In this document: in pieces, positions 8,162 to 18,275 of the stretch | Layout of the letters: every line of letters begins with the position of its first letter | How positions within the stretch are numbered: position 1 is the stretch's first letter | NCBI GenBank assembly: GCA_028283745.1 | Contig: JAPWJZ010000001.1 | Coordinates: 186,001 to 250,000, forward strand | Reading direction: 5' to 3' | Origin: Micavibrio sp. | GTDB lineage: Bacteria; Pseudomonadota; Alphaproteobacteria; Micavibrionales; UBA2020 | DNA: 64,000 nt | Notes under the pieces: generated by a model | The model's database searches: none | What the model was told of the DNA's origin: nothing | Seen by the model: the letters and a program-made list of their open reading frames with translations, nothing else | Made by a program: the position numbers and the translations under genes

Positions 8162-8794
8162 TTATTCTTTCTTTCTTATAAAATCCCCTTTATCCAAAGT
8201 GTTTGCGAGTCCGCCTAATCCGCCCAGAAATTTCCCATCTAGTCGTCCCTTAATTTCTTTCAGCCAAGGTAATTTATTTTCGATGCCAGTCCAGGTAATC
8301 TGGTCATCTGTAATTTCTATTTTTACTTTTTCAATTTTAATGGCTTTCCCAACCTCATTGGAAAAATCAGTTACTACATAGACCGAACGTGGATCATGCT
8401 CATCCCGAAAGTTGACAAACATTGGATATTGTTCGGGATCTAAGATTATTTCCTTTTCTCCTCGGGCGAGAAGCTGAAAAAAAACACGGAAACCATAGTC
8501 CTTGTCACCGCGACTGCGCATAAGTGCATACACTCTGTTTTGCTGAGTAAGCGGGAGTACTATCGCCTCGCCTATCACCTCAACATGGGCAGACATTTCA
8601 GGGAATAGTTTTATACCTTTATGGCGACGCACCTCGCGTACTGACGAGGATTCAATATTTCCTGTAGGCGTGCTAACAACGACAGTCATTCGATAACGAA
8701 AAACTTCCACAGCGAACATAAAATATCCCACGCCAATAAAAAAAAGTAATGCTCCTAAACATATATAAGAAAGTGCATTTTTCTTTATGTTCAT
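8162..8794 (-). CDS. Uncharacterised single-pass membrane protein on AT-rich DNA
   Basis: 210 residues. A charged start (MNIKKN) is followed by one transmembrane helix (about 9-30) and an extracytoplasmic domain containing YRMTVVVSTPTGNIESSSV and VIGEAIVLPL. This layout matches a widespread unnamed proteobacterial family with a membrane anchor and a YRMTVEV-type strand; the function is unknown. Base and codon use is clearly more AT-rich than that of its neighbours, and the gene sits between two fragments of a host-like gene, both of which suggest horizontal acquisition. No transposase or integrase is seen. Confidence 0.7.
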   Translation of the reverse strand: MNIKKNALSYICLGALLFFIGVGYFMFAVEVFRYRMTVVVSTPTGNIESSSVREVRRHKGIKLFPEMSAHVEVIGEAIVLPLTQQNRVYALMRSRGDKDYGFRVFFQLLARGEKEIILDPEQYPMFVNFRDEHDPRSVYVVTDFSNEVGKAIKIEKVKIEITDDQITWTGIENKLPWLKEIKGRLDGKFLGGLGGLANTLDKGDFIRKKE

Positions 8795-8942
8795 ACCAAG
8801 TAACCCTTATCAAATTTTGACGATTTTTAGTCCATTTGTTAAGCTTAAGAATGCCGCCGTGATTATCGTTCATTTCAGAAGTGAGAAGCACTGTTAAAAT
8901 AAAAGTTCTTCGCTCCTATTGTCCACCACAGTTATGAACTTT

Positions 8943-9050
8943 TGCAGTGTGTATCGATATTCTTGGCGTGGCGGCATTGGCGGGCACCCTGTGCCGCGCG
9001 GTTACATGCAGCAATTCCTCTACCCGTTTCGGCGCGAAAAGAAAGCGTAA
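8943..9050 (+). pseudogene. C-terminal remnant of the disrupted gene
   Basis: Frame ending SWRGGIGGHPVPRGYMQQF, then LYPFRREKKA and TAA at 9048, directly ahead of a strong terminator. The sequence returns to host-like GC-rich codons around 8961. It has no plausible ribosome site of its own, and is read as the tail of the gene whose head is at 7901. The true left limit is uncertain. Confidence 0.45.
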
Positions 9051-9060
9051 TGGCACAGGC

Positions 9061-9098
9061 AAAAAAATCCCGCTGCGAAAATGCAGCGGGATTTTTTT
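9061..9098. terminator. Bidirectional intrinsic terminator
   Basis: A 16-base perfect stem, AAAAAAATCCCGCTGC with its complement, around GAAAAT. It lies between the end of the plus-strand remnant (9050) and the end of the minus-strand gene (9112), so it could serve both. Confidence 0.9.
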
Positions 9099-9111
9099 AT
9101 TGCTGCCGCTT

Positions 9112-9954
9112 TTACAACTTCGGGCGCAGGCTGAGAATGGGGAGGATGGAATCTTTCATGTCGATAATGCTGTTCAGCACGGCGCGTACGGCGGGGTCTT
9201 GTTCCTGTGCCGCGAGCGGGCGCACATAGGTTCTGGCGAGCGACTTAAAATCCGCGCCCGGCGCTTCATTTGTGCCGCCGGTTTCATATTTTTGTTCAAG
9301 GTCGCGCAGTTCTTCGGCGGCGGCAAGGCGTAGACTGGGGCTGTTTTTCATCCGCAATGCCCGCGCGCATAGTGCCGCCAGCGCATCCGCGTGCGGAATA
9401 GGCTGGAGACCATAGGCGACGGTAGGATGTGGTGGGTAGCTGTGCAGCGTATAGGTATGCCCCGCGTCCGGCACATTGACCCATGTGTGCTGCGCTTCGA
9501 TGGATTTAAAGGCATGGGGGTTCGCATGCTTGGTATGCGCGATATTGGAATAGGCCTTTAAGGCGGCAGCGCGTGCGCCATCTTCCGGGTCGTTGAAAAT
9601 GCGGTGCCGCAGCTTTTCAAGGTCGTAATGGGGATGGACGAAATCGGAGTTGCGCTGGCTTATGCTGCCAAGGCATTCATAAGCGCGCTGGCGCACTTCA
9701 GCATCCGGCGATTTTTCGGTGATGTCATGCAGCAGGCGCCGGAAATCCGTGCCGTCCGTCGCGCCGACATTTTCTTTGCCGTAGTGGTAATACTCGACGA
9801 TGCCGGGTTGCTGCTCCACATAGCTGGCAGCGCGGTTGAAGGCGTAGCGGATGTCGGAAATGTTTTCGCCGCCAAAATTATTCAGCGCGACGGCGGTGAA
9901 CAGGCGCAGCACATCCGTGCGCTCCTGCTTGAAAAGATCGTTGGTATTCGGCAT
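9112..9954 (-). CDS. Hypothetical alpha-helical protein
   Basis: 280 residues, not recognised. No signal peptide or membrane helix. Several stretches (DAEVRQRAYECLGSISQRN, ARAAALKAYSNIAHTKH, SPSLRLAAAEELRDLEQKY) look like paired helices of HEAT or armadillo type. That would suit a scaffolding or binding role, but this is only a structural impression. The gene is single, ended by the terminator at 9061, with about 200 bases of non-coding DNA before the next gene upstream. Confidence 0.7.
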   Translation of the reverse strand: MPNTNDLFKQERTDVLRLFTAVALNNFGGENISDIRYAFNRAASYVEQQPGIVEYYHYGKENVGATDGTDFRRLLHDITEKSPDAEVRQRAYECLGSISQRNSDFVHPHYDLEKLRHRIFNDPEDGARAAALKAYSNIAHTKHANPHAFKSIEAQHTWVNVPDAGHTYTLHSYPPHPTVAYGLQPIPHADALAALCARALRMKNSPSLRLAAAEELRDLEQKYETGGTNEAPGADFKSLARTYVRPLAAQEQDPAVRAVLNSIIDMKDSILPILSLRPKL

Positions 9955-10154
9955 GTCAAAAATCCTCCGCCCCGCGTTTTTGCAGCGGGATCAAAACAAA
10001 TAAAACGCTTCGTGTTTTGACCGGGCCTGAAGAGGCGAAAGAAATGACGGGACGCAAAAACATGACAACTGAAAAACGCCCGCCGGATAAAAGCCCGACT
10101 GGTGATTACTATCCGCCGAAACAAAGATTATGTCAACAAAATGAAGAAAAATTG

Positions 10155-11192
10155 TTATTTTACAAGGTGTTTCATTTCATCCGTCAGGCGGGCAATAATG
10201 TCGGCGGCGGGCAGTTCCCGCACGTCCTTGAGTCGCGTGCTGGCCCATAGCGACAGGCAGTCGCTGTTGCCCATCTTGGCGGCGGCGGCGCGAATTTCAC
10301 CGGTCAGAACATTCATGACGGGATAGGCGGGAAGCTGCTGTTCAACCTCCAGCATCTCATCCATATAGGCGTTGACGATGCCGCGGGCGTAGCGGCCCGA
10401 GAAGGCGCGGGTGAGGCGCGTCTCGCCGCCGGCTTTCAAGCGTTCGCGCCACGGCGCATTCGTCGCGGCTTCCGGCGTCAGCAAAAAGGCGGTGCCAAGC
10501 TGTGCTGCTGCCGCGCCCATATTCATCACGCCGCGAATATCCGCGCCGGTCATGATGCCGCCGGCGGCAATGACGGGCCTGCACGTCAGCGACAGCGCAT
10601 CGCGCAGCAGTTCCTCCATGGGCAGGCCGCGCAATTGCGCTTCCGGCGTAAAGCTGCCGCGGTGCCCGCCGGCTTCGATGCCCTGAATGCAAACGGCATC
10701 AACATCCACAGCAAAGCACTGCGCGACTTCGGCGGGGGTGGTGGCGGTGCCAATCACGAAAATATCGGCGCGGTGCAGCCGCTCCACTTCATCATCCGTC
10801 AGGCAGCCGAAGGTGAAGCTGACGACGGCGGGGCGGCAGTCAATCGCGGCCTGCAGCTGCCCGTCAAAATCCGCGTACCATTCGGCAGGCAGGGTTTGAT
10901 GGGGATTAAGGCCGACGCGGTCGCGCCAGGGCCGCAGCTTTTTCACGGCTTCAATCACCACATCGCGGTCCACCGCTTCGCGCCGCTGCACGAAAAGGTT
11001 GAGGTTGACGGCGCAGGCGGTGAGCGCCTGCACTTCCGACATCATGCGGTGCAGTGCATCCGGCGCCATTGCGCCCGCAGCAACCGCGCCAAGCCCGCCT
11101 GCGTTCGAGACGGCAGCGGCAAGCGCTGGCGTGGAGACGCCAACCATCGGCGCCTGCAAAACGGGGAGGTTAAGTTGCGAGAGCGTGAACAT
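10155..11192 (-). CDS. Nitronate monooxygenase / NAD(P)H-dependent flavin oxidoreductase
   Basis: 345 residues of the 2-nitropropane dioxygenase family. LQAPMVGVSTPALAAAVSNAGGLG (FMN-site strand 1) is near residues 13-36, AVNLNLF follows, and CIQGIEAGGHRG holds the phosphate-binding and catalytic-His region. VIAAGGIMTGADIRGVMNMGAAAAQLGT is the typical FMN phosphate loop. Members oxidise alkyl nitronates or act as FMN-dependent NADH:quinone reductases; the substrate is not readable here. A second, more divergent paralogue is at 56323. Confidence 0.85.
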   Translation of the reverse strand: MFTLSQLNLPVLQAPMVGVSTPALAAAVSNAGGLGAVAAGAMAPDALHRMMSEVQALTACAVNLNLFVQRREAVDRDVVIEAVKKLRPWRDRVGLNPHQTLPAEWYADFDGQLQAAIDCRPAVVSFTFGCLTDDEVERLHRADIFVIGTATTPAEVAQCFAVDVDAVCIQGIEAGGHRGSFTPEAQLRGLPMEELLRDALSLTCRPVIAAGGIMTGADIRGVMNMGAAAAQLGTAFLLTPEAATNAPWRERLKAGGETRLTRAFSGRYARGIVNAYMDEMLEVEQQLPAYPVMNVLTGEIRAAAAKMGNSDCLSLWASTRLKDVRELPAADIIARLTDEMKHLVK

Positions 11193-11221
11193 GCATATAT
11201 GTTACGCCCTTTTGCGCCATG

Positions 11222-11256
11222 AAAAAAGCCGCCGGTATAACCCGGCGGCTTTTTTT
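11222..11256 (-). terminator. Intrinsic terminator after rpsO
   Basis: Stem AAAAAAGCCGCCGG with CCGGCGGCTTTTTT around TATAAC, 24 bases past the rpsO stop on the minus strand and just upstream of the next minus-strand gene. Confidence 0.9.
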
Positions 11257-11279
11257 ACGTGCTGTTAACGTCGCTTCAA

Positions 11280-11549
11280 TTAGCGGCGCAGGCCCAGGCC
11301 GTCGATGAGTTTTTCGTAGCGGCGGGGGTCGATTTTCTTGATGTAGTTCAGGTGGCGGCGGCGCTGGCTGACCATCAGCAGAAGGCCACGGCGGCTGCCC
11401 ATGTCTTTTTTGTGCGTCTTCATGTGTTCGGTCAGCGTGTTGATGCGACCGGTAAGGATAGCGACCTGCACTTCGGGCGAGCCGGTATCTTTTTGGGTGG
11501 TAGCGTACTTTTTAATAAGTTCCGCTTTGGTTTCTTTCTTGAGCGACAT
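11280..11549 (-). CDS. rpsO: 30S ribosomal protein S15
   Basis: 89 residues, the usual length. The S15 signature is clear: [29 protein letters not shown] and [21 protein letters not shown], the segments that contact 16S rRNA helices 20-22. It binds the 30S platform early in assembly. It lies 17 bases after truB and before a strong terminator, as in the common truB-rpsO pair. Confidence 0.97.
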   Translation of the reverse strand: MSLKKETKAELIKKYATTQKDTGSPEVQVAILTGRINTLTEHMKTHKKDMGSRRGLLLMVSQRRRHLNYIKKIDPRRYEKLIDGLGLRR

Positions 11550-11566
11550 CGTGTACTCCCTTGGAG

Positions 11567-12499
11567 TTAAAGATTAAAGACTTTGACCGGATGCAGCTCA
11601 ATCCCGTTCTTCTCAAGAAGGGCGAGGGGCTTTGAATCCCCAACGGCGAGAACCAAGTTCGTTTCCTCATCAATGCCGGCGACCGATAAACGGTCAACGT
11701 CCTGGCGGGAAATGAATTTGAGGGTCTGGCCCTGCTTTATCCGGCTGACCTCCGATGCTGTCATGGCCAGTGCCGGGATGTCGTCCAGCACGGTCTCCAC
11801 AGGCATCAGAACCTGATCAGGAGCGGCAGATTGCATCATTTTCTCGAATGCGTCCAGCGAAATCGCGTCGGTTTCTGTAAAATTACCGACCGCCAGCCGG
11901 CGCAATACCGTTACATGCCCAAAACAGCCCAGAATCTGCCCCAAATCGCGGGCAATGGAGCGCACATAGGTGCCTTTGCCGCATTCCAGCTCGAATTCGG
12001 CCTCGTTTTCGGCGGTTTTAAGCAGTTTCAGGGCATAAACAGTCACTTCCCGGGCCTTAATCTCCACTATTTCGCCGGCACGGGCGAGGTCATAGGCCCG
12101 CTCCCCGTCAATTTTAATGGCGGAAAACTGGGGCGGAATCTGGCTGATCGTGCCGATAAACCGGGGCAGCAGGGCGGTGATGGCCTCTGGCGTCGGGCGC
12201 TGGTCGGACGTCGAAATGACCGTGCCTTCGCAATCATCCGTATTGGTGGCTTCGCCCCATTTGACGGTGAAGCGGTAAACCTTGTCGCGGTCCTGCGCGA
12301 AGGGGATGGTTTTGGTGGCTTCGCCCAAGGCAATCGGCAAAATCCCGGTCGCAAGGGGGTCGAGCGTGCCGGCATGGCCCAGCTTCTGCGCGTTCAAAAT
12401 GCGGCGCACGCGGCCCACGGCCTGCGTCGATGTCATGCCCAGCGGCTTGTCGAGGTTGAGCCAGCCGTGAACGGGCGTGCCTTTTTTATTGCGGGCCAT
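11567..12499 (-). CDS. truB: tRNA pseudouridine(55) synthase
   Basis: 310 residues. The catalytic motif [23 protein letters not shown] contains the nucleophilic Asp; [17 protein letters not shown] and [10 protein letters not shown] are further TruB signatures, and a short C-terminal PUA-like region follows. It makes pseudouridine 55 in the T loop of tRNAs. It is separated from rbfA by a plus-strand gene, so it probably has its own promoter in 12500-12650. Confidence 0.96.
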   Translation of the reverse strand: MARNKKGTPVHGWLNLDKPLGMTSTQAVGRVRRILNAQKLGHAGTLDPLATGILPIALGEATKTIPFAQDRDKVYRFTVKWGEATNTDDCEGTVISTSDQRPTPEAITALLPRFIGTISQIPPQFSAIKIDGERAYDLARAGEIVEIKAREVTVYALKLLKTAENEAEFELECGKGTYVRSIARDLGQILGCFGHVTVLRRLAVGNFTETDAISLDAFEKMMQSAAPDQVLMPVETVLDDIPALAMTASEVSRIKQGQTLKFISRQDVDRLSVAGIDEETNLVLAVGDSKPLALLEKNGIELHPVKVFNL

Positions 12500-12653
12500 G
12501 CTTTGCGCGATTTTCCTGAAAAAGTAACAAGGTCAAAGGTTTATAAAACCGCTACGCGCCGCCGTCCAGTGATTTCTTTTGGTGGCTATGCTAGAAATAA
12601 AAACGAGCCGGTGGCAGAGGAGTCGCCGAAAACATGATGAAGGGCAGAATATC

Positions 12654-13577
12654 GTGGATATAGACGCACGGCGGATGGTGATTGTCGGCATTATCACGAC
12701 CGTTATCATGTTCATCGGCATTCCGCTGTTCCGCGCCTTCAGGCAAAGCCGTGATGAAAAACCAAGGCGCGCGGGCGGGGCAGAAATTTTCAGCTACGGC
12801 CTGCGCACGCGCTACTTCCTGACGGCATTGGGTGCTGTCTGCGCGCTGTGTGCCGTGGGGCCGCTTGCCATGATTGCATGGAAATATCTGGGGCCGGATG
12901 CCACGCTGCCGTCGTCCCGCTGCTGCTATCACCCGCGGGACGATGTTTGGGCGGGAATTTTCCTGCTGCTCGGCTTCGGCCTTGGCGCATATACCTGCCT
13001 TGTCGATCCCCGCAAATATTTCGCGCGGCTGGATGATGCGGGCATGACAGTGCGCGGCCTTTTTTCCGGCGTGAAATCACTGCGCTGGAATGAGGTGACG
13101 GGGCTGAAGGATTATCCGGCCCTGCAAATGATCACGGTTAACGGCCAGAAAAACGGCCGCACCGTGCGGCTGTGGGTGCCGTACACCATTGCGAGCTTTG
13201 CCGACCTTATCGAACGGCTCAACGAACATGCCTTCTTCGCCGAAGGGCAGCTGCAGCTGGCGGAAGCCGCGCGTGCCCATTTGGCCGAGCAAGGCTATGT
13301 GCAAGCCATGCCATATAAAATGTTCCCGCCATACCTCAGCTTCTGGCGGCTGGCGCCAGATTCGCAAGCGATTGTCGGCGTGCTGATGGGCGTAAAATCG
13401 ACCGAGCCGTGGGAGAAACCCTATTACGAATCTTTCACCAAGCAGGGCGACTGGCTGGATGTGATGGACGGTATGCAAAAGAAGCTGGAGCAAAACGGCT
13501 TTACTTTTTACCCCGCCATGCAGCAGTTGTTTGCGGAGGATTTCGCACGCATCATCGCAACGCGGCGCGCGGCGTAA
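12654..13577 (+). CDS. Hypothetical membrane protein
   Basis: About 307 residues from a GTG at 12654, preferred because AAGGGC lies upstream; an ATG at 12579 would add 25 residues of poor composition. There are three predicted membrane helices (near residues 8-27, 53-75 and 95-115), then a soluble domain. Its first part (FARLDDAGMTVRGLFSGVKSLRW, RLWVPYTIASFADLIERLNEH) resembles the bacterial PH-like domain that follows paired helices in many small membrane proteins. Function unknown. It sits antisense inside the rbfA-truB gene order. Confidence 0.6.
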   Translation: MDIDARRMVIVGIITTVIMFIGIPLFRAFRQSRDEKPRRAGGAEIFSYGLRTRYFLTALGAVCALCAVGPLAMIAWKYLGPDATLPSSRCCYHPRDDVWAGIFLLLGFGLGAYTCLVDPRKYFARLDDAGMTVRGLFSGVKSLRWNEVTGLKDYPALQMITVNGQKNGRTVRLWVPYTIASFADLIERLNEHAFFAEGQLQLAEAARAHLAEQGYVQAMPYKMFPPYLSFWRLAPDSQAIVGVLMGVKSTEPWEKPYYESFTKQGDWLDVMDGMQKKLEQNGFTFYPAMQQLFAEDFARIIATRRAA

Positions 13578-13625
13578 TTTAGAATTCAGCTGAAGAAAAA
13601 AATGGGCTAAGGGGGCAGGGTGCGC

Positions 13626-14057
13626 TTACGCGTCCTGTTCATCCTCGTCGTCGTCCTGCGCGGCGAGGTCGCGTTGGACGCGGTCCTGGCGGAGGATCTG
13701 GTCGATGTGCGATGCCTGCTCGAAGCTGTGGTCGATGCGGAAGCTGATTTTGGGGGAGAAGCGCATGTCCAGTTCCGGCGCGACCTGCGCGCGGAAGTAG
13801 CCGCTTGCTTTGTTGAGGGCTTCAACGATATCCGGCGCGTTCTTGCCGCCGAGCGGCATGATATAGGCTGTGGCATGCTTGAGATCCGGCCCCAGCTCCA
13901 CCGCGGTCACGGTAATGAGGGCGGCATCGGCCAGCAGCGGGTCATGCAGTTCCCCGCGGCGCAGGACACCCGCCAGAATATGGCGGATGCGCTCACCAAC
14001 GCGTAACTGGCGCTGGCCCGGCGGTTTGCGGGTTTGTGTGGGGCGGCGTTTCGTCAC
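13626..14057 (-). CDS. rbfA: 30S ribosome-binding factor A
   Basis: 143 residues. RVGERIRHILAGVLRRGELHDP opens the KH-like fold; HATAYIMPLG, ALNKASGYFRAQVAPELDMRFSPKISFRID and the final helix are typical RbfA. It helps 16S rRNA 5'-end maturation and late 30S assembly and is needed in the cold. The acidic tail (DDDEDEQDA) is longer than in E. coli. It follows infB by 10 bases. Confidence 0.95.
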   Translation of the reverse strand: MTKRRPTQTRKPPGQRQLRVGERIRHILAGVLRRGELHDPLLADAALITVTAVELGPDLKHATAYIMPLGGKNAPDIVEALNKASGYFRAQVAPELDMRFSPKISFRIDHSFEQASHIDQILRQDRVQRDLAAQDDDEDEQDA

Positions 14058-14067
14058 GATCTATGCC

Positions 14068-16647
14068 TTACGCGCTGCCTTCCAGTGTACGGGCGGTCGA
14101 TTCAATCTCGAACGCCTCGATCATGTCGCCGTCTTTAATATCGTCGTAGTTGTCAAAGGCCATACCGCATTCGTAACCCTTCTGCACTTCGCGGACTTCG
14201 TCCTTGAAGCGGCGCAGGGTCTTGAGGGTGCCTTCGTGGATGACGACGTTGTCGCGCAGCAGGCGGACTTTCGCGCCGCGCTTGACGAGACCTTCGGTAA
14301 CGAAGCAACCGGCAATCTTGCCCGTTTTGGAAACGTTGAAGACCTTGCGGATTTCCGCGTAGCCGATGAACTTTTCCTTGAGGTCGGGGGAGAGCAGGCC
14401 GGAAAGCAGGGCTTTCACTTCATCAATGACTTCATAAATGATGGAGTAATAGCGGACTTCAACGCCGTCGCGCTTCGCCATATCGCGTGCCTGCGGGTTC
14501 GCACGCACGTTAAAGCCGATGATGATTGCGTTGGAGGCGTTGGCAAGGGTGATGTCGGATTCGGTAATCGCGCCGACGCCGGAGTGCAGGACCTGCACTT
14601 TCACTTCCTTGTTTTCAGCGGTCACCTTGGTGAGCGCGCCGACGATAGCCTCGACGGAACCATGCACGTCGCCCTTGATGATGACGGGCAGCATTTTGGC
14701 GGAACCGGCCTGAATGTCAGAAATCATCTGGTCGAGCGAACGGCCTTTCGATTTCGCGGCATGCAATGCGCGTTTTTTGCGCAGGCGGAATTCGGTAACT
14801 TCGCGGGCTTTGGCTTCATCCGCCACCACGACGAAGTCGTCGCCGGCTTCGGGCGTGCCGGTCAGGCCCTGTACTTCGGTCGGCTGACCGGGCGGTACGG
14901 ACTTGATCAGCTGGCCGCGGTCGTTATGCAGCGTACGCACGCGGCCCCACTCGGTACCGGAAACGAAGATGTCGCCGGTCTTGAGCGTGCCTTTTTGCAC
15001 GAGAACGGTTGCAACCGAGCCTTTGCCCTGTTCAAGGCGTGCCTCGATGACGGCGCCGACGGCGGTGTGGTCCGCGTTGGCGCGCAGGTGCAGGACTTCG
15101 GCCTGCAGCAGGATAGCTTCTTCAAGGGTTTCAAGGCCTTTGCGCGTCTTGGCAGAAACCTCGACGCTCTGGCTGTCGCCGCCCATGTCTTCCGTCACGA
15201 CTTCATATTGCAGAAGTTCCTGGCGGACCTTGTTGGGGTTGGCGGTGGGCAAGTCGCACTTGTTGATGGCAATGATCATCGGCTTGCCAGCAGCTTTTGC
15301 GTGGCTGATAGCCTCAACCGTTTGCGGCATGACAGAGTCATCCGCCGCGACGACGAGGACAACGATGTCCGTGACGTCAGCGCCGCGGGCGCGCATTTCG
15401 GTGAAGGCCGCGTGGCCGGGGGTATCGATAAAGGTGATCTGGCGGTTCGACTTCGTCGTGATCTGGTAAGCGCCGATGTGCTGGGTAATGCCGCCGGCCT
15501 CGCCTTTCACGACGTTGGTGGAACGGATGGCGTCGAGCAGCGAGGTTTTGCCGTGGTCGACGTGACCCATAATGGTCACGACGGGCGGGCGGGGCTGCAG
15601 GTTTTCTTCTGTATCTTCCGCGCCCTTCAGGCCGGTTTCAACGTCGGATTCCGAAACGCGCTTGATGGTATGGCCGAATTCGCCCACGACCAGCTCGGCG
15701 GTGTCCGCGTCGATCGGCTGGTTGCCGGTCGCCATGATGCCAAGGCCCATGAGTTTCTTCACAACGTCGCCCATGCGCTCCGACATGCGGTTCGCAAGTT
15801 CCTGTACGGTAATCACTTCCGGCACGATGACTTCGCGGATTTGCTTGGCCTGCGGCGCAGCCTGCGCCATTTTCAGGCGCATGCGTTCGCGGGCGCGGCG
15901 CTGCGCTGCCATCGAGGGGCTCTTGGAATCCCGGTCTTCGAAGCCGTCGTTCAGCACCTGGCTGACGGTCAGCTTGCCGCCGCGTTTCAGTTTCGGGGTA
16001 AAGCGGTTTGCGCCGCGTTTTTTGCTGGCGTCATCAACGGGCGCAGCCGGTTCTGCATCGCGGCCATAGTTGCGGACGATGGGGCGGCGTTCATCCGCGC
16101 TGCCGGGGGCGGCGGGGGCGGCGTTGCCGCCAGCTGCGGCCGGGCGGTTGGACGTGGGCGCGGGGCGCGCGGCATCGCGGCGGCGGCGTTCAACATCTTC
16201 GGCTTCGTTGATTTTGCGCAGCTTGGCCAGTTCCTGTTCACGGGCACGCTCGGCCGGCGACATCGTCTCGATCTCGGCGGCAGTGGGGCCGGCTTCGACG
16301 GGGGCGGCTTCAGGTTCCGGCTGGTTTTTAATGACCAGCTTGGTCTGATACTGCGTGGCGGGCTGTTCCTTCGGCGCCGTCTGCGCGTGCTGCAGGGCGC
16401 GGATGCGGGCTTCGCGCTCGGCTTCCGTCAGGTGAAGGTCGTTCGCTTCGCTTTCGGCGGCGTGCTTGGCAGCTTCGGCCTGTGCGCCGCGCTTTTTCTT
16501 TACTTCGACCGCGACCGGTTTTGCGCTGCGGCTCATTGCCACGTTCTGGCGCGCGCCACCGCCTGCGCCCACTGGGGCTTTAAGGCTGAGTGTGCCTTTG
16601 CCCGACAGGCTCAGTTTTTTGGGTTCTTTATCAGAATTGTCTGCCAT
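14068..16647 (-). CDS. infB: Translation initiation factor IF-2
   Basis: 859 residues. An N-terminal IF2-associated segment ([12 protein letters not shown]) leads into a low-complexity Ala/Arg/Glu linker. The G domain has the P-loop GHVDHGKTS, the switch II motif DTPGH and NKCD, followed by domains II, III and IV; the C-terminal domain ends RTLEGSA. It brings fMet-tRNA to the 30S subunit and drives subunit joining. It lies in the canonical nusA-infB-rbfA order. A ylxR gene, often found between nusA and infB, is absent from the 61-base gap. The end overlaps no other gene. Confidence 0.97.
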   Translation of the reverse strand: MADNSDKEPKKLSLSGKGTLSLKAPVGAGGGARQNVAMSRSAKPVAVEVKKKRGAQAEAAKHAAESEANDLHLTEAEREARIRALQHAQTAPKEQPATQYQTKLVIKNQPEPEAAPVEAGPTAAEIETMSPAERAREQELAKLRKINEAEDVERRRRDAARPAPTSNRPAAAGGNAAPAAPGSADERRPIVRNYGRDAEPAAPVDDASKKRGANRFTPKLKRGGKLTVSQVLNDGFEDRDSKSPSMAAQRRARERMRLKMAQAAPQAKQIREVIVPEVITVQELANRMSERMGDVVKKLMGLGIMATGNQPIDADTAELVVGEFGHTIKRVSESDVETGLKGAEDTEENLQPRPPVVTIMGHVDHGKTSLLDAIRSTNVVKGEAGGITQHIGAYQITTKSNRQITFIDTPGHAAFTEMRARGADVTDIVVLVVAADDSVMPQTVEAISHAKAAGKPMIIAINKCDLPTANPNKVRQELLQYEVVTEDMGGDSQSVEVSAKTRKGLETLEEAILLQAEVLHLRANADHTAVGAVIEARLEQGKGSVATVLVQKGTLKTGDIFVSGTEWGRVRTLHNDRGQLIKSVPPGQPTEVQGLTGTPEAGDDFVVVADEAKAREVTEFRLRKKRALHAAKSKGRSLDQMISDIQAGSAKMLPVIIKGDVHGSVEAIVGALTKVTAENKEVKVQVLHSGVGAITESDITLANASNAIIIGFNVRANPQARDMAKRDGVEVRYYSIIYEVIDEVKALLSGLLSPDLKEKFIGYAEIRKVFNVSKTGKIAGCFVTEGLVKRGAKVRLLRDNVVIHEGTLKTLRRFKDEVREVQKGYECGMAFDNYDDIKDGDMIEAFEIESTARTLEGSA

Positions 16648-16708
16648 TTGCGTGTCTTTGTCCTGTTGTTTTAAGTATCAGCGTCGCGGAAGACCTTTAC
16701 CCATCGGC

Positions 16709-18226
16709 TCAGGCGCTGGCCGCCTGTGTTTCCTCGGGGAACCAGCTTGCGCGGGCCGCCATGATGACGTTGTTCGCCTGGCTTTCCGTCAGCGTGCTTT
16801 CGCCCACGATTTCGCGCAGCTCGTCACCGGCGAGGTCGCCGAGATCATCCAGCGTCTTGACGCCCTTGTCTGCAAGCGCCAGCACCATTTCCTGGCTGAG
16901 GCCCTTGAGGTTGGAAAGTTCGGTCGCGATGCCAAGCTCGATGCATTTTTTGTCGAATTCGACTTTTTTCGCATCGAGGTAGGTGGACGCGCGGTTTTTC
17001 AGCTCGGCGGCAACGTCGCTGTCGAAGCCCTGAATGCGGGCCAGTTCGTCGACGGAGGTTTCGACAACGTCTTCGATGGAGGTAAAGCCTTCGACCACCA
17101 GCAGGTGGGCGATGACTTCGTCAACGTCGAGGCCGGCGATGAAGAGGGCGGAGCGCGTCTTGAATTCGTTCTGGCGGCGCTCGGTTTCTTCGGCTTCGGT
17201 CATGATGTCGATGTTCCAGCCGGAAAGCTGGGTCGCGAGGCGCACGTTCTGGCCGCGGCGGCCGATGGCGAGGCTGAGCTGCTCGTCCGGCACGACCACG
17301 TCAAGGCGGTGGGTATCGCCATCAAGGACGACCTTGGTGACCTCCGCGGGCGCAAGCGCGTTGACGACGAAGGTCGCAACATCGTTGGTCCAGGGGATGA
17401 TGTCGATTTTTTCGCCCTGCAGTTCGCCGACAACGGCCTGAACGCGCGAGCCGCGCATGCCGACGCAGGCGCCGACGGGGTCGATGGAGCTGTCACGCGA
17501 CAGCACCGCGATTTTCGCGCGGGAACCGGGGTCGCGGGCGACGGCTTTGATTTCGATGACGCCATCATAAATTTCCGGCACTTCCTGACGGAACAGGCAG
17601 GCGAGGAATTCGGGGTGGACGCGGGACAGGAAAATTTGCGGGCCGCGCTGCTCGCGGCGCACTTCGTGGATGTAGGCGCGGATACGGTCGCCGTTTTTGA
17701 AGTGTTCGCGGGGCAGGGCGTCCTGGCGGCGCAGGTAGCCTTCGCCGCGGCCAAGGTCAACGGTGACGTTGCCGTATTCGACGCGTTTGACGACGCCGGA
17801 AACGATTTCACCGGCGCGTTCTTTGTATTCTTCGAACTGGCGGTCGCGCTCTGCGTCACGCACTTTCTGGAAGATGACCTGTTTTGCGGTTTGCGCGGCA
17901 ATGCGGCCGAAATCGAGCGGCGGCAGCTTGTCGACGATGAATTCGCCGATGGCGGTGTCGGTTTTAATCTTCTTCGCGGCTTTCAGCAAAATCTGGCGTG
18001 CTTCCAGTTCGGGCGCGTCGGGCGTGAATTCTTCAACGACTTCGCGGTAGCGGAACAGCTCGATCTCGCCGGTTTTGCGGTCGATTTGCGCGCGGATGTC
18101 GTGGTCGTAGCCGTACTTGGAACGGCCGGCCTTTTGAATGGCCTCTTCCATGGCGGCAATCACGATCTCGCGGTCGATGCTTTTTTCACGGGCGACGGCG
18201 TCGGCGACTTGAAGAAGTTCTTGCAT
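16709..18226 (-). CDS. nusA: Transcription elongation/termination factor NusA
   Basis: 505 residues. The N-terminal RNA polymerase-binding domain ([20 protein letters not shown]) is followed by an S1 domain ([21 protein letters not shown]), two KH domains ([21 protein letters not shown] and [17 protein letters not shown]) and two C-terminal helix-hairpin-helix repeats ([19 protein letters not shown] and [17 protein letters not shown]). It controls pausing, termination and antitermination. It is co-directional with rimP upstream and infB downstream. Confidence 0.97.
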   Translation of the reverse strand: MQELLQVADAVAREKSIDREIVIAAMEEAIQKAGRSKYGYDHDIRAQIDRKTGEIELFRYREVVEEFTPDAPELEARQILLKAAKKIKTDTAIGEFIVDKLPPLDFGRIAAQTAKQVIFQKVRDAERDRQFEEYKERAGEIVSGVVKRVEYGNVTVDLGRGEGYLRRQDALPREHFKNGDRIRAYIHEVRREQRGPQIFLSRVHPEFLACLFRQEVPEIYDGVIEIKAVARDPGSRAKIAVLSRDSSIDPVGACVGMRGSRVQAVVGELQGEKIDIIPWTNDVATFVVNALAPAEVTKVVLDGDTHRLDVVVPDEQLSLAIGRRGQNVRLATQLSGWNIDIMTEAEETERRQNEFKTRSALFIAGLDVDEVIAHLLVVEGFTSIEDVVETSVDELARIQGFDSDVAAELKNRASTYLDAKKVEFDKKCIELGIATELSNLKGLSQEMVLALADKGVKTLDDLGDLAGDELREIVGESTLTESQANNVIMAARASWFPEETQAASA

Positions 18227-18275
18227 GGCTTGTTTCCTGATTTTTCCTGTTATTATCTATTGTGCGTAAAGGTTG

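Noticed and set aside
10017..10250. A 77-codon plus-strand frame
   Set aside because: It runs into the 3' end of the nitronate monooxygenase gene on the other strand and has no domain. The 200-base gap itself shows only promoter-like sequence.
13870..16674. A 934-codon plus-strand open frame
   Set aside because: It is the exact antisense of infB, whose domains and motifs are complete. GC-rich codons produce long antisense frames; the translation has no recognisable domain.
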